Assembly: GCF_016808335.1 (NCBI RefSeq)
Contig: NC_053153.1
Span: 18,239,033 to 18,303,032, forward strand
DNA length: 64,000 nucleotides
Source: Panicum virgatum
Taxonomy: Eukaryota; Streptophyta; Magnoliopsida; Poales; Poaceae
Direction: 5' to 3'
This document shows positions 50,140 through 61,880 of this stretch, one piece after another (the first letter of the stretch is position 1; each line of letters begins with the position of its first letter). A program made the position numbers and the translations under genes. The notes beneath the pieces were generated by a model. That model searched no databases and was not told the DNA's origin. It saw only the letters and a program-made list of their open reading frames with translations.

Positions 50140-51803
50140 TCACTCATCGGCGTCGGGAACGTCATCGGAGGTGTCGTCGGAGTCGTCGGAGTCGCGGTGC
50201 TCCTGGTAGCCCTGTGGCTCTTCTTCTTCGGTCTCCTCGTCCTCATCAAATATCTCTTGACCGGCAGGAGGACGACGAGGAGCGTGAACGGTGCGGTTGA
50301 CCTGGCGGCGACGCTGGCGAGGAAGAGGGACATAGGCTGGCTCGGGAGCGGCATCGGCGGCATCCCACTCGGCGAAAGGGTCGTCGAACGCCGGAAGCTC
50401 ATCATGAGCGTCCAGAGGAAGACCCATATGAGCCTTGATGGCCTGAATGTCCCAACGGTTCTCATTCACCTCAGAAGCTATGGTCTTGCACAGGCAGAAG
50501 ATGCTACGAAGGGCCCTCTTCATGAATGAGTCATTTCGGTCACGACGAGATACACCCGAGTAGCTAGGTGCAGCAGAAGAAGATGCTCCAGCGTCTGGCC
50601 TGGAGACCCTGGTGGCTCCAGCATGCCTAGGAGGCGGAGGTGGTGCATCACCCGAGCGAGGATGAAGGTGAAGAGCCTCATGCTTGTGATCCTTTGGGAA
50701 AGAGATATTGGTCACCTTCTAAATCATATACATGATATATGGTGCATATGGGAGATGCTTGTCTGGATCGATCATCACCCTCCTAAGCTCATTCCACATG
50801 TAATCCATGATGCAGAAGGGGCGGCCACCCGGTAAAGTTCTTGCTAGGAGATTCACTGCATAGTGACAAAGAGCTGTGCCATCTCCTTTCTTGGCATCAA
50901 TAGTGTTTCTGAAAAACCGATTCAACCCATAGTAACATGGCAGAAGAGTACTTGCATTGCCTTCATTTGCTAACATGGGGTTGAAGAACAGCTCTGGCAC
51001 TTGATGACTCCTAATTACTTCCTCAACATGAATTGGATCACGCTTCTCATCTTTGGAACCAAGTCCAAGAAGCTTCGAGAAGGTCATGTAATCAATGCCA
51101 TACTTCTCTCCCTCAGTGGTCCAATAGAAAGTGAGCCGATGTTCATCATAGTACAAAGAGGAGTGAAACTGTGCAAGGATCTCGGTGTTCCAATTGTACC
51201 TGAAACCCATGATGTCATAGAGCCCAAACTCCTTGCATATCTCCATGGCGGCATTGTAGTGTGGATCATTGAGCTTCTCAAAGTAGGGCCAATCCACATA
51301 CTTGCACGAGACTATGGGAGCCTCTGACCCCTTGAGCACAACAGTCAAATAGAAATCATGGTGAAGCTGACACCAGAAACGCCTCTCAAGGCCCTCATTC
51401 TTCTCAAGTCTATAAACATCTTCTTGTCTAGCATTCCTTAGTGCCACTTCTTGCCCGCTATAGTTTCTAGGTAAATCAACGGCAAAACCCCCTTCAATCT
51501 GTGGGCGAGCAAGTCTGGGATATCTCTCATACCTCCTCTGATCTGGAGCAAACTCAACTTGTAGGCGAGGAGGAGTCTGTGGGCATATGTCATGAGCAAT
51601 ACCTCGCCTCTGAGGGTTGGCCCTGGCTGGAGGAGGATTTGGCCCGCTCTGCAAGATGTAGGGAGCACGGCGAGGCTCACGAGCTGGAGGAGCCTAACTG
51701 CTGCTGCCCTCTGGCTCCTTGCCAGGGCGACGGCAAGGACGAAGCTTACGCCGAGGAGGGCTAGGAGGTGACTCATCATCTTGACTTTGAGTGCTTGGAT
51801 CAT
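50140..51803 (-). pseudogene. Sirevirus env-like third ORF, interrupted
   Basis: Two adjacent open stretches lie downstream of pol in element orientation. The first (about 51803-50719) contains VEFAPDQRRYERYPRLA, YVDWPYFEKLNDPHY and GEKYGIDYMTFSKLLGL. It meets a TAG stop at 50716-50718 and continues in frame to 50140 with a Ser/Pro-rich part, PLPRQRRRQVNRTVHAPRR and an acidic C-terminus (DSDDSDDTSDDVPDADE). Such an extra ORF is typical of Sireviruses; an envelope role is unproven and this copy is broken. No clear membrane segment was seen. Confidence 0.65.
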
Positions 51804-52883
51804 GGCGCTGCTTCACTCTGCGCTCTCTACCCATTGCCTGGACAAAAGAATGGATAGAAATTGAAGCTTAAGACTAGTTGGAATTGAGAGTTGAGGCTTC
51901 GAAAATAGCCGGGTCCGGACAGTCCGGGGTTCAGGCCCGGATACTCCGGGGTCCGGAGTATCCGGGATCCAAACCCGGACTAACCGGGCCAGGCGCCCGA
52001 AACCCAATCTCGGCCAAAAACTGAGATTTCTCCAAAGAATTTGAAAGGAATTGAATCTACAGGTTTCTATTAGATCCTAGAGGAGAATGCCCTAGAGGAA
52101 ACCCTAAGGATCCTTCTACATTTTGAGTTTGAAGTTCAAAATACCTTGAAACTATCAAGAACGCTCGGGAACTTCAAATCCAACAATTCTCCGGAGTTTC
52201 CGGAGTGGAGAGGATCCTTCCTTCAAGATTTGATGAAAATTTGATGGTGGGAAGGATGAAATCGCCCCTAGGGCGGATCTGGGTTGAAGGAGGCGGTGTG
52301 AGGGGAAAAAGAAACTGGATAACGATTAAAACCCGCCCCCCCCCACGGAATTTATACCTAGGGCTAAGTTGGTCCGGACTATCCGGACACTAGGTCCGGA
52401 CTGTTCGGGTAGCCCGGACTATCCGGACATGGAGTCCGGACAATCCGGCTCCCCCTGAAGATGTGCAGATGTGCTAGTGCAAAGATAAAATTTTGATTGA
52501 TATAGATTGAAGATCTAGTGGCTTGAGAAACATTACTTACTTGAGATCAGCCAACAATCAATCAAGATGAACAATGACCTCAAGTAAGCAATGGAGAAAA
52601 ATCCAAACTTTTTCAAAAACCACACTTAAAAGATTTGTTTTGAAATGAAGTTTCTTTTCAAAAGATCCTACACTAGTTTCACCCAAGTGTGCACAAGACT
52701 TCAAGCTAGGTTACGAGAATCCAAAATATTTAGTTCACTCCTCAAAGCACAAAACATTTGCTCATCTAGAGGCTTAGTAAAGATATCGGCAAGTTGCCCG
52801 TCGGTGCTTACATGTCGTAAAGCAATATCTCCTTTAGCCTCATGATCCCGTAAGAAATGATGTCTTATATCTATGTGCTTTGT

Positions 52884-55800
52884 TCAAGAGTGTTGCACCG
52901 GGTTGTTAGCTAGTTTGATTGCGCTCTCGTTGTCACACAAGAGAGGAATCGCACTAAAGTGACAACCAAAGTCACTCAATGTTTGCTTCATCCACAAGAG
53001 TTGTGCACAACAAGCACCGGCGGCGACATATTCGGCCTCCGCCATGGACAAAGCAACCGAATTTTGTTTCTTTGACCTCCATGCTACCAAGGACCGGCCA
53101 AGAAATTGACAAGTCTCCATAGTACTCTTTCGATCTACTTTGCAACCGGCATAATCGGAATCGGAATAGCCAAGTAGGTCGAAAGATGAGCCTTTAGGAT
53201 ACCACAAGTCAAGGTTAGGAGTGAAAACTAAATATCTCAAGATTCTTTTAACCGCCATCAAATGACATTCTTTCGGATTAGCTTGAAACCTTGCACACAT
53301 GCACACACTAAGCATAATATCGGGCCTAGATGCACAAAGGTAAAGAAGAGGTCCAATCATGGAGCGATATACCTTTTGATCCACGGCCTTCCCTTCTTCA
53401 TTGAGATCGAGATGCCCTTATGTAGACATTGGAGTTTTGATGGGCTTGGCATCTTCCATGTTAAACTTCTTTAGCATATCTTTAGTGTACTTTGTTTGAC
53501 TAATGAAAGTGCCATCCTTGAGTTGCTTGATTTGAAATCCAAGGAAAAAAGGTCAACTCGCCCATCATAGACATCTCGAATCTCTTTGTCATAATCCTAC
53601 TAAAATCCTCGCACCAAGTTTGATTAGTAGAGCCAAATATAATGTCATCGACATATATTTGGCACACAAAGATATCTTTATCGACTTTGCGAGTGAAAAG
53701 AGTAGGGTCGGCTTTGCCTATCTCAAAGCCTTTCCTTAGGAGAAAATCCTTAAGGCATTCATACCATGCTCTAGGAGCTTGCTTTAGCTCATAGAGCGCA
53801 TTATGGAGCTTGTAGACATGGTTTGGAAACTTGGGGTCCTCAAAGTCCGGTGGTTGCTCAACATATACCAATTCGGATATTGGTCCATTGAGAAACGCGC
53901 TTTTCACATCCATTTGATATAGCTTGAAATCATGGTAAGTAGCATAGGCAAGTAATATACGAATTGACTCAAGCCTAGCTACGGGAGCATAAGTTTCACC
54001 GAAATCCAAAATTTTAATTTGTGTGAATCCTTGAGCAACCAACCAAGTCTTGTTTCTTGTTACCACGCCATTTTCATCTTGCTTGTTTCGACAAACCCAC
54101 TTGATTCATATGACATTTTGCTTGGGTCTTTCTACTAAGGACCAGACTTCATTCCGAGTGAAGTTGTTCAACTCCTCTTGCATGGCCATCACCCAATCCG
54201 GATCATCCAAGGCTTCATCTACCTTTAGTGGTTCCAAGGAAGAAACAAACGAGTAATGTTCACAAAAGGTAGCCAAACGAGAACGAGTGGTTACCCCTTT
54301 AGTTATGCTTCCAAGGATGTTGTCCACCGGAAGATCCTTTTGGATACTATAATGTACTCTTGGATGAGGGACTTGCGTCTGTTGTTGAACTTGTTGAGCC
54401 TCTTCTTCAACTTGAGGTTGATCTTGATGATCGAATGGTGATTCTTGATCCATATCCCGGATACTCCGGTCCTCTTTCCGGTTGGACCGGATTTGAGACC
54501 CGGAGTCTCCGGCTTGATTTCCGGAGTTCCCGGAATGCGCGGCGGAATGTGTTCTTGATGCACTTGGAATCACCATCTCATCCTCATCTTGATCTTCTTG
54601 TTCTTGAGGCTTTATCTCTCTAATAGCTAGCTTCTTGATTGCCTTGCTTGATGATTCCTCCAATCCTACAACATCATCAACTTGCTCTCCTTGAGAGCCA
54701 TTAGATTCATCAAATGTCACATCACACGCAATCTCAACGCAACCGGAGGTTTTGTTAAAGACGCGATAGCCGTGAGCATTTGAGCCATAACCAAGAAGAA
54801 AACCTTCGTCTACTTTAGGAGCAAACTTAGAACTTTTGTTTTTCTTGTTTAGAATGAAACACTTACTCCCGAAGACCCTAAAGTATGATACATTGGGCTT
54901 TTTACCAAGGAGAAGTTCATACGCCGTCTTGTTCAAGATCTTGTGAAGGTAGAGGCGATTGATTGCATGACATGCCGTATTGATTGCCTCCGTCCAAAAT
55001 TAATCCGAGATCTTGTATTCATCAAGCATAGTTCTTGCGGCTTCTATGAGGGTCCTATTCTTCCTCTCAACAATTCTATTTTGTTGAGGTGTATATGGAA
55101 CCGAGAACTCATGGCCAATTCCCTCTTCATCAAGATATTCTTCTATGTTGATGTTCTTAAACTCGGTGCCATTGTCGCTTCTTGCTCTCTTGATCTTGGT
55201 TTCAAACTCATTTTGGGCTCTTTTGCAAATTTCTTGAAGGTCTCTTATACTACACTTTTGTCATGCAAAAAGAATACCCAAGTGAAACGGGAATAATCAT
55301 CAACAATGACAAAACCATATTTGATACCACCAATGCTTATATAAGCCACCGGCCCGAAGAAGTCCATGTGGAGAAGTTCAAATGGCTTGAGGGTGGCGAC
55401 AATGCTCTTTGATGGATGGGGAACACCAACTTGTTTTCCCGCTTGATATACACTACACACACGATCTTTCTCAAAGGAGACATTTGTTAGTTCTGGGATG
55501 TGATCCCCCTTTAGAAGCTTGTTGAGATTTCTCATCCCAACGTGAGCTAGTCGGCGATGCCATAACCAACCCAAGCTAGACTTTACCACCAAACATGTGT
55601 CAAGTTGGGCTTTCTCTTATGAAAAGTCCACAAGATATAGCTTTCCCTTGAGCACACCCTTGAAAGCAACGGAGTCATCGCTTCTTCTAATGACGGACAC
55701 ACCCTCATTAGTGAAAAGACAATTGAAGCCCGAGTCACAAAGTTGTGAAATGGACAACAAATTGTACCCAAGTGTATCAACCAACAGAACCTTTGAGAGA

Positions 55801-55955
55801 CTAAATTGTGAGTTTAAAGTAAAGTTACCAGTTCCAAGAACTTTTCCTCTTTCATTACCGGCAAACGTGATGTAGGGATCACCATTTGACTTTGTCAAAG
55901 ATTCAAACATACTCCTTTCTCCGGTTATATGATTTGTACATCCACTATCGATCAC
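52884..55955 (-). pseudogene. Sirevirus pol remnants (protease, integrase, reverse transcriptase, RNase H)
   Basis: In element order: 55955-55617 holds the aspartic protease motif DSGCTNHITG. 55592-55245 has the GAG-pre-integrase motif WHRRLAHVGMRNLNKL and the start of the integrase core (HMDFFGPV). 54936-54106 carries the integrase C-terminal part (AYELLLGKKPNVSYFRVFGS) and a linker. 54066-53500 has reverse transcriptase with YVDDIIFG. 53384-52884 has RNase H (SMAEAEYVAAGACCAQLLWMKQTL). Stops or frameshifts separate these blocks, so the polyprotein is not translatable. Confidence 0.85.
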
Positions 55956-56312
55956 CCAAGTTGATCCACCGGAGGAGTATCCCTACAAAACAAAGTTACT
56001 CTTTTCTTTTAGGTACCCAACAATACTTTGGTCCTTGAACGTTAGTCACAAGCACCTTGGGCACCACACACAACTCTTTACTTTAGTGTTAAAAGTGCGG
56101 TGACCAACAAACTTAGCAACCACTTTACCACGGTGGTTTCTAGTCAACACAAAATCCGCATAAAAGGATATATATGACGCCGGTTCTTGTGTTTGTGACT
56201 TACTTGAATTCTTGAACTTGTCTTGCCTTGATGAGGATGCAACAATCTTGGCACCTTCATCACATGTAGTTCCTCTCTTGATGAACTTGACATGACTTGA
56301 TGATTGATTCTT

Positions 56313-58167
56313 CTATTCTCCTTTGCGAATGGGAGTAGTCATGTTCACAAGACCTCCATTGGCCCCCAATGCGGCGGTCTTGTTGTTCTTGACATATGGA
56401 ATGGATTGTGGAATGTCTTGCTCATTTTTCCCAAGGCCCTTGCCTTTCTCAAATCCAAACTTGCTCATGTACCTTGAGCCAAATCCATTGGTGTGCTTCT
56501 CAAACTCACCTACTCTTGAGTCGGGATTTGCTTTGGATGATTGCTCACTTGGATCTTGTAACAATTGGGTGAGCCTACTAATTTCCTTCCTCATGGCATT
56601 CATCTCAACATGGTTAGTAGCACAAGTTTGAATATCAACATTATAACAACGTGCACAACCATTGCTTGTTGATGGAGTGGATGAACTAGATTTCTCACTA
56701 GCTTTTGAGTAGCTCTCAAGAGTAGTGTCGTGCTCAACCTCAAGTGCCTTGTGAATGGCTTGTAAGCTTGTAAAGCTTTCTTGAAGTTTTACATTTTCAC
56801 TTCTCAAGTTAGCATTGGTGTCCTCTACCAAGGAGTATTTCTTGGTTAAGTCATTCACTTTTTCTTTTTCACTAGTGAGCAACTCTCTTACCTCAAGAAG
56901 AATATTATCATTGGTTTTGAGAGATTCCTTAATCCTCTTGTTTTCCTTCCTTTCAATGGCAAGGTCCTTATCAAGAGTCTTAGAGGTTTCTCTTTCTAGC
57001 CTAAGCAATTCTTCTTGAGATTCAAGAGTTTCTTCTAACTCATCCACTTTCATCATTAGTTTCATTATTTTAGTTGCACCCTTTTTACCATATTAATTAA
57101 TTAAACTAGTAACTTCATCTTCCTCATCTAGTTCATCATCCGATGAGTTTGGAGTGTTTACCTTCACATTCTTGGCCATAAGACATATGACTTGATCTTC
57201 ATCCTCATCATCGGTGAGATCTTCAAATAGTGTAATGGAACGATGAGGAGAGGCCTTGAATGCCATGGTAGCAACTTCTTCATTCTCGGATTCACTTTCG
57301 ATGAGGAGAGGCCTTGAATGCCATGGTAGCAACTTCTTCATTCTCGGATTCACTTTCTTCTTAAGAATCTCATTCTTGACCAAGGTGTGCTTCACCGGCT
57401 TGTTTCTTGTATCTTGATCTTTCTCTCTTGGAAGAACCTTCTTTGTCATCTTTGTTCCTTTTCTTCTCTTCCGGACAATCCGCAATGAAATGTCCAAGTT
57501 TCTTGCACCCAAAACAAGGCTTGTTGGATCTTCTTCTTGGTTCATAATTGCCCTTGTTCTTGCCATAGTTGCGGAAGTTGCCCTTTCTAAAGACTCTTCT
57601 AAAGTTCTTGATAAACAATGTCATTTGCTCATCATCAAGCTCATCATCCTCTTCATGGCAAGATTCTTCATTCTTGTATGATTGATTTGCTTTCTCTTTC
57701 CCCTTGGAGCTTGCTTGTAGTGCTATGCCATTGTTATTTGCCGCTTGCTCTTGAAGCTCGGCCAAATCTTGATTTATCTTGACTCTCCTAAGTTGATCAT
57801 GATGAGCTTCAATTCTTCCAAGAACATTTTCGGCGATGAAGTGTTTGAATCCACGTTCGGCTCTTATCAAGCTAGGTAGAGTAACATCCCTAGCCATATA
57901 CACGGTCAAGAGCTTGTCCACAATCTCACGATCATCCCATTTGTCACCACCAAGTGACTTGATTTGATTGGTGATCTTCTTCATCCTATTATACATTTCC
58001 TTGACACTCTCATCCTTTCTCATAGAGAAAAGGCTTAGTTCATCTTCTAATGTCTTGATTCTTGACTCACGAACTTTCCTTGAACCTTGATGGTTGACTT
58101 GGAGAGTGTCCCAAGCATCTTTGGCGGTTAGAGCATCCTCTATCTTGTCAAACTCTTCCGAGCTCAC
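56313..58167 (-). pseudogene. Sirevirus gag remnant
   Basis: From the right edge: SSEEFDKIEDALTAKDAWDTL and the rest of a UBN2-type gag domain, then the zinc knuckle CFGCKKLGHFIADC (about 57475-57520). Lys-rich and acidic coiled-coil segments follow, to about 56313. A 58-bp tandem duplication at 57241-57356 breaks the frame, and the N-terminal start is missing at the junction near 58170. Confidence 0.8.
57241..57356 (-). repeat. 58-bp tandem duplication in the Sirevirus gag
   Basis: 57241-57298 and 57299-57356 are identical 58-bp copies (CGATGAGGAGAGGCCTTGAA onwards). As 58 is not a multiple of three, it shifts the gag frame. Confidence 0.92.
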
Positions 58168-61100
58168 GGATGTGTGGAGGATGTTCGCGCAACGGCCTCC
58201 GGCCTCTCCTTCACCGTTACGAACGTGTACGGCCCCTGCGACAGCCCGCTTAAGGCCGCTTTCCTCAGCGAGCTATTGGACCTTGCCCCCATGATTGATG
58301 GCCCCTGGTCCATTTTGGGTGACTTCAACCTAACTCTTTTTCCGTCAGACCGCTCTAAAGATGGTTTTGACCATCGGGAAGCCGACTTGTTCAATTCCAC
58401 CATCGACAACCCCTGCCTTCTTGAAATTCCCCTCCTCGACCGCCTGTTCACTTGGACCAACAACCAGCAAAACCACATCCTGGTTAGGCTCGACCAAGCT
58501 CTGGTGAACACTGCCTGGAATGTCTGCTTCTCCGACTCGTCACTCTCTTCCATCACCCGAACAACTTCTGACCACACTCCTCTTCTCCTGTCGGCCTCCC
58601 TCACTATTCCTCGCTCTACTGTTTTCTGGCTCGATCAATCTCTGGCTCTCTGCGCCTTCCTTCCCCTCCCTAGTCTGCTCAAACTGGAATAGTGTTTCCT
58701 CGCAACGCTCCTCTAGCTCGGGCCTCCTCTGCCTTCGCCTAAAACGTATCCGCTCTGCTGCTCGCTCTTGGGCTAAGCGTCAACGCCCTCTGGATGTCAC
58801 TATTGCTAACTGCGAATTGGTGATTTCGGTCTTGGACCTCCTGGAGGAGTGCCGGCCGCTAAGCCTGCCTGAGTTCGCCCTTCGATCGCTTGTTAAAAGC
58901 TCCCTGGCCCTCCACACCTCCCACCGTGCCTCCTACTGGAGGCAACGAGGTAAATTCCGCCACTGCCTCCTCGGTGATGAGAATACCTCCTATCACCACC
59001 AGTGTGCCACCATCTGACTCCAGCGGAATAAAATCAGGTCCATCCACCATGAGAATGTTCAAGTTTTCAGCCACTCCGGGAAGGAGCTCATCCTCTTTAA
59101 CTTCTTCTCTGACCTGCTTAGCCGCCCTCAGTCCACCAAACCAACCCCCTTAGATCTGACTGGTCTTTTCACCTCGAGCACCTTGGACTCCCATCAAGCC
59201 AACTCGCACATCCTTCCCTTTGACTGCTCGGAAGCCCGTCTTGCTCTCCACGTGATGAACTCGAATGCTAGTCCTGGGCCCAACGGGTTTGGACCTCTTT
59301 TCTTTAGGAAGTTCTAGAGCCTAGTTGCCTTCAACATCTCTGACTTCCTAAATGACTTCCATGGCAGGCGTGCGGATCTTAGGTGCCTGAACATGTCCTA
59401 CATAGTCCTTATCCCCAAAAAAATCTGGGCCAGCCATGCAAACGACTACCATCCTATCTCCCTGCAGAATACCTCCATTAAAATCTCTTCCAAGATTCTT
59501 ACCCCTAGGGTCAAGCCCTTCATCCCCCACCTTACTCATGAAGAAAGGGCGCGACATTTCTGAGAACTTTGTCTATGCTGCTAACATTATCCAAACGTGC
59601 CATAAAAGGAAAGCTCTGGCCATCATCCTCAAGTTAGACTTCCGCAAAGCCTTTGATTCTGTCAACTGGCGGGCCCTTGATCTTATCCTTGAGGCGAAAG
59701 GTTTCCCTTTTCTTTGGCAAGAGCGGATCAGGGAGCTCTCCACCTCAAGTCAGTCTGTCGTTCTCCCGAATGGGAAACCCGGACGTTGGATTTAGTGCCG
59801 CAGAGGGCTACACCAAGGTGACACAATCTCCCATTACCTTTTTATCCTTCTCGCGGACACCTTGCAGCGCTTAATCCTTCGCATCTCCCAGCATGGCGAT
59901 ATCTGTCACCCCCTTGATCCCTCACTTCCCTGCCTAGTCCTATAATACGTTGATGATACTCTAATCATCCTCCAAGGGGACCTCGGACAATTAACTTACC
60001 TTAAGGCAATTCTTGACACATTCTCCTCCTTCTCTGGCCTTCAAATAAACTTTGACAAAAGTACCTTTGTCCCTATAAACCTCTCTGAGGTTCTTGCAAA
60101 CCAAATGGCGGCTTTGCTAGGGTGCCAGGTCTCCTCCTTTCCCAAGCCTTACCTTGGTCTACCACTCACTCCCACAAAAATAAGATTCTCAGACCTCGCG
60201 CCGTCCTTGTGCAAGCAGTTCTCTCGAGCTTCCCAATTTATGCCATGTGCTCCATCCTCCTCCCAAAGGGCATCATTGACTATCTTGACAGCAAGCGCCG
60301 CTCCTTCCTCTGGATGGGGGAAACCACTTGTTCTGGCGCGGATTGCAAGGCGCTTTGGGAGCTCGTTTGCCTCCCTAAATCCAAGTGCGGCCTGGGCCTC
60401 AAAGATCTTCTCCGCCTAAACCAATGCCTTCTTCAGAAATTCCTTTACAAGCTCCATGAACCTCCCTCCCTTCCTTGGCAACGCTGGTTTGCTTCCAAAT
60501 ATGGATGGAATGCAAACTCTGATTTTGGTGACCTCCGCCGCTTGAACACTGCAGTGTGGAGGGCATTCAGGAAGGTTTGCAGGATTTCCGCCACTCCTCC
60601 TATGTCGAACTTCGCAACGGCGAGTTCACGACTTTTGGCATGATTCTTGGATTAGCAACCAACCACTCGCCCTCTCCTTCCCGACTCTCTTCTCTCACTA
60701 TCTTCGCTCTAATATCTCTGTTGCTCATGCTCTCTCCCTCCCCAACCTGCGCCCCCTCCTTCAGCCTAGACTCACCACCGCCACTGAATCAGAGCTTCTG
60801 GTTCTCCAGAGCCAGCTTGCCGACATGACTCTTGACTCCGCTCGGCCTGATCAACGAACTCTCCGACTCCGAGATCCTCCGAATGCTACACCCTCTGTGA
60901 GTAGCAGTTACTCCTTTGTGCTCCGATACTTACCCAACGGCCTTTTTGCCCCATGCATCAGGCGCAATGGCGCCCTCCCCAAGTGTTGTTCCTTTGGGAA
61001 GTTCACCATCACAAGCTCAACACTAATAGCCTCCTCCATTGGCATGGAGGCATCAATGATGGATTATGCCTCTTCTATGGCACAGAGGAGGACGTGCCCC

Positions 61101-61880
61101 ACCTCTTCCTGCATTGCCCGATTGTTCAGACTTTTTGGGTAGTTGTTGGCTTGTTGTCCAACTCGGTGGATCGTGTTGAGCTGCTCTGGGAACTTGAGCT
61201 GCCGGGACCCCCCGCTCCTATGCCACAGATATCGCTCAACAGTGCTTACAGCTATCCTCTAGAACATTTGGAAGCGAAGGATCGCACGGGTCTTCCAGAA
61301 TGAAATGGAACAACTAAGCTTGGTGTTTTGCCACTGCACGCATGATTTGGAGTTGTGGTCCCATCGAGCTAATACTGCTTCTGCTCGCCTCTGGATTGAC
61401 GACTGGTCTGCTTTTCTATGTAACCTTACTTTGATCACTCCCCTGTTTTGCCTTGCCTTTGGGCTGTTCTCTTCCTGCTAAGTGGGCATATGCTTTCTCC
61501 CTTGCTTGTACTCTGTAACTGTTGTTTGCACTGCTCTTGTACGTTTCCCCCCATTTCAATGAAGTTCAAGCTAGCTTCCAAGCTCGCCGTAGTTCCCGTA
61601 AAAAAAATATAATTATGCAGACATTACTGACAAAAAAAATGAAAAAAGAACTGAAGCTAACCAAAGCAAGGCCAGCATCTTCTCCCATCTTCAAAGCTTC
61701 ATCTATCTCTAGGTCACTGGAATATTTCCTTGAGACCTTGCCCACTGGGTAGTTTGTTGTTTTTGGTTTAATAAGTTTACCAGCAACCGCCCCACAAATA
61801 TTTGTACAACTGATACACCAGCTTGTGGCCTTGTGCTGTTGCTGCTTCTGCTTGAACGAAACTGGGCAAGAATGGTCAGC

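Larger units (their letters stand above)
48201..58170 (-). mobile_element. Sirevirus (SIRE/Maximus-type Ty1-copia) retrotransposon, 5'-truncated, inside the LINE
   Basis: On the minus strand the order is gag, protease, integrase, reverse transcriptase, RNase H, env-like ORF, polypurine tract, 3' LTR. The presence of an extra ORF after pol and a long gag places it with Sireviruses. The 3' LTR (48201-49470) and polypurine tract are present. The right side ends inside gag (about 58170), directly against LINE endonuclease sequence, so the 5' LTR, primer-binding site and gag start are lost, together with part of the LINE. Frames are broken in gag, integrase, reverse transcriptase and the env-like ORF. 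Confidence 0.85.
47581..61606 (+). mobile_element. LINE (L1-type) retrotransposon interrupted by a Sirevirus
   Basis: A perfect 15-bp target duplication ATATAATTATGCAGA flanks it (47566-47580, 61607-61621), and the 3' end is a short A run (61600-61606). The LINE sequence itself is 47581-48200 (Pro/Ser-rich ORF1 start) plus about 58170-61606. The right part encodes an apurinic endonuclease domain (NVYGP, WSILGDFNLTLFPSDRSKDG, SDHTPLLL; 58174-58620). Next come reverse transcriptase pieces (LKLDFRKAFDSVNW about 59629-59670; YVDD about 59946-59957) and a zinc-binding C-terminus (HHHKLNTNSLLHWHG, HLFLHCPIVQTFW; about 61005-61140). Frameshifts are present, and a stop codon at 59943-59945 sits immediately before YVDD, so it is inactive. 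Confidence 0.88.
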
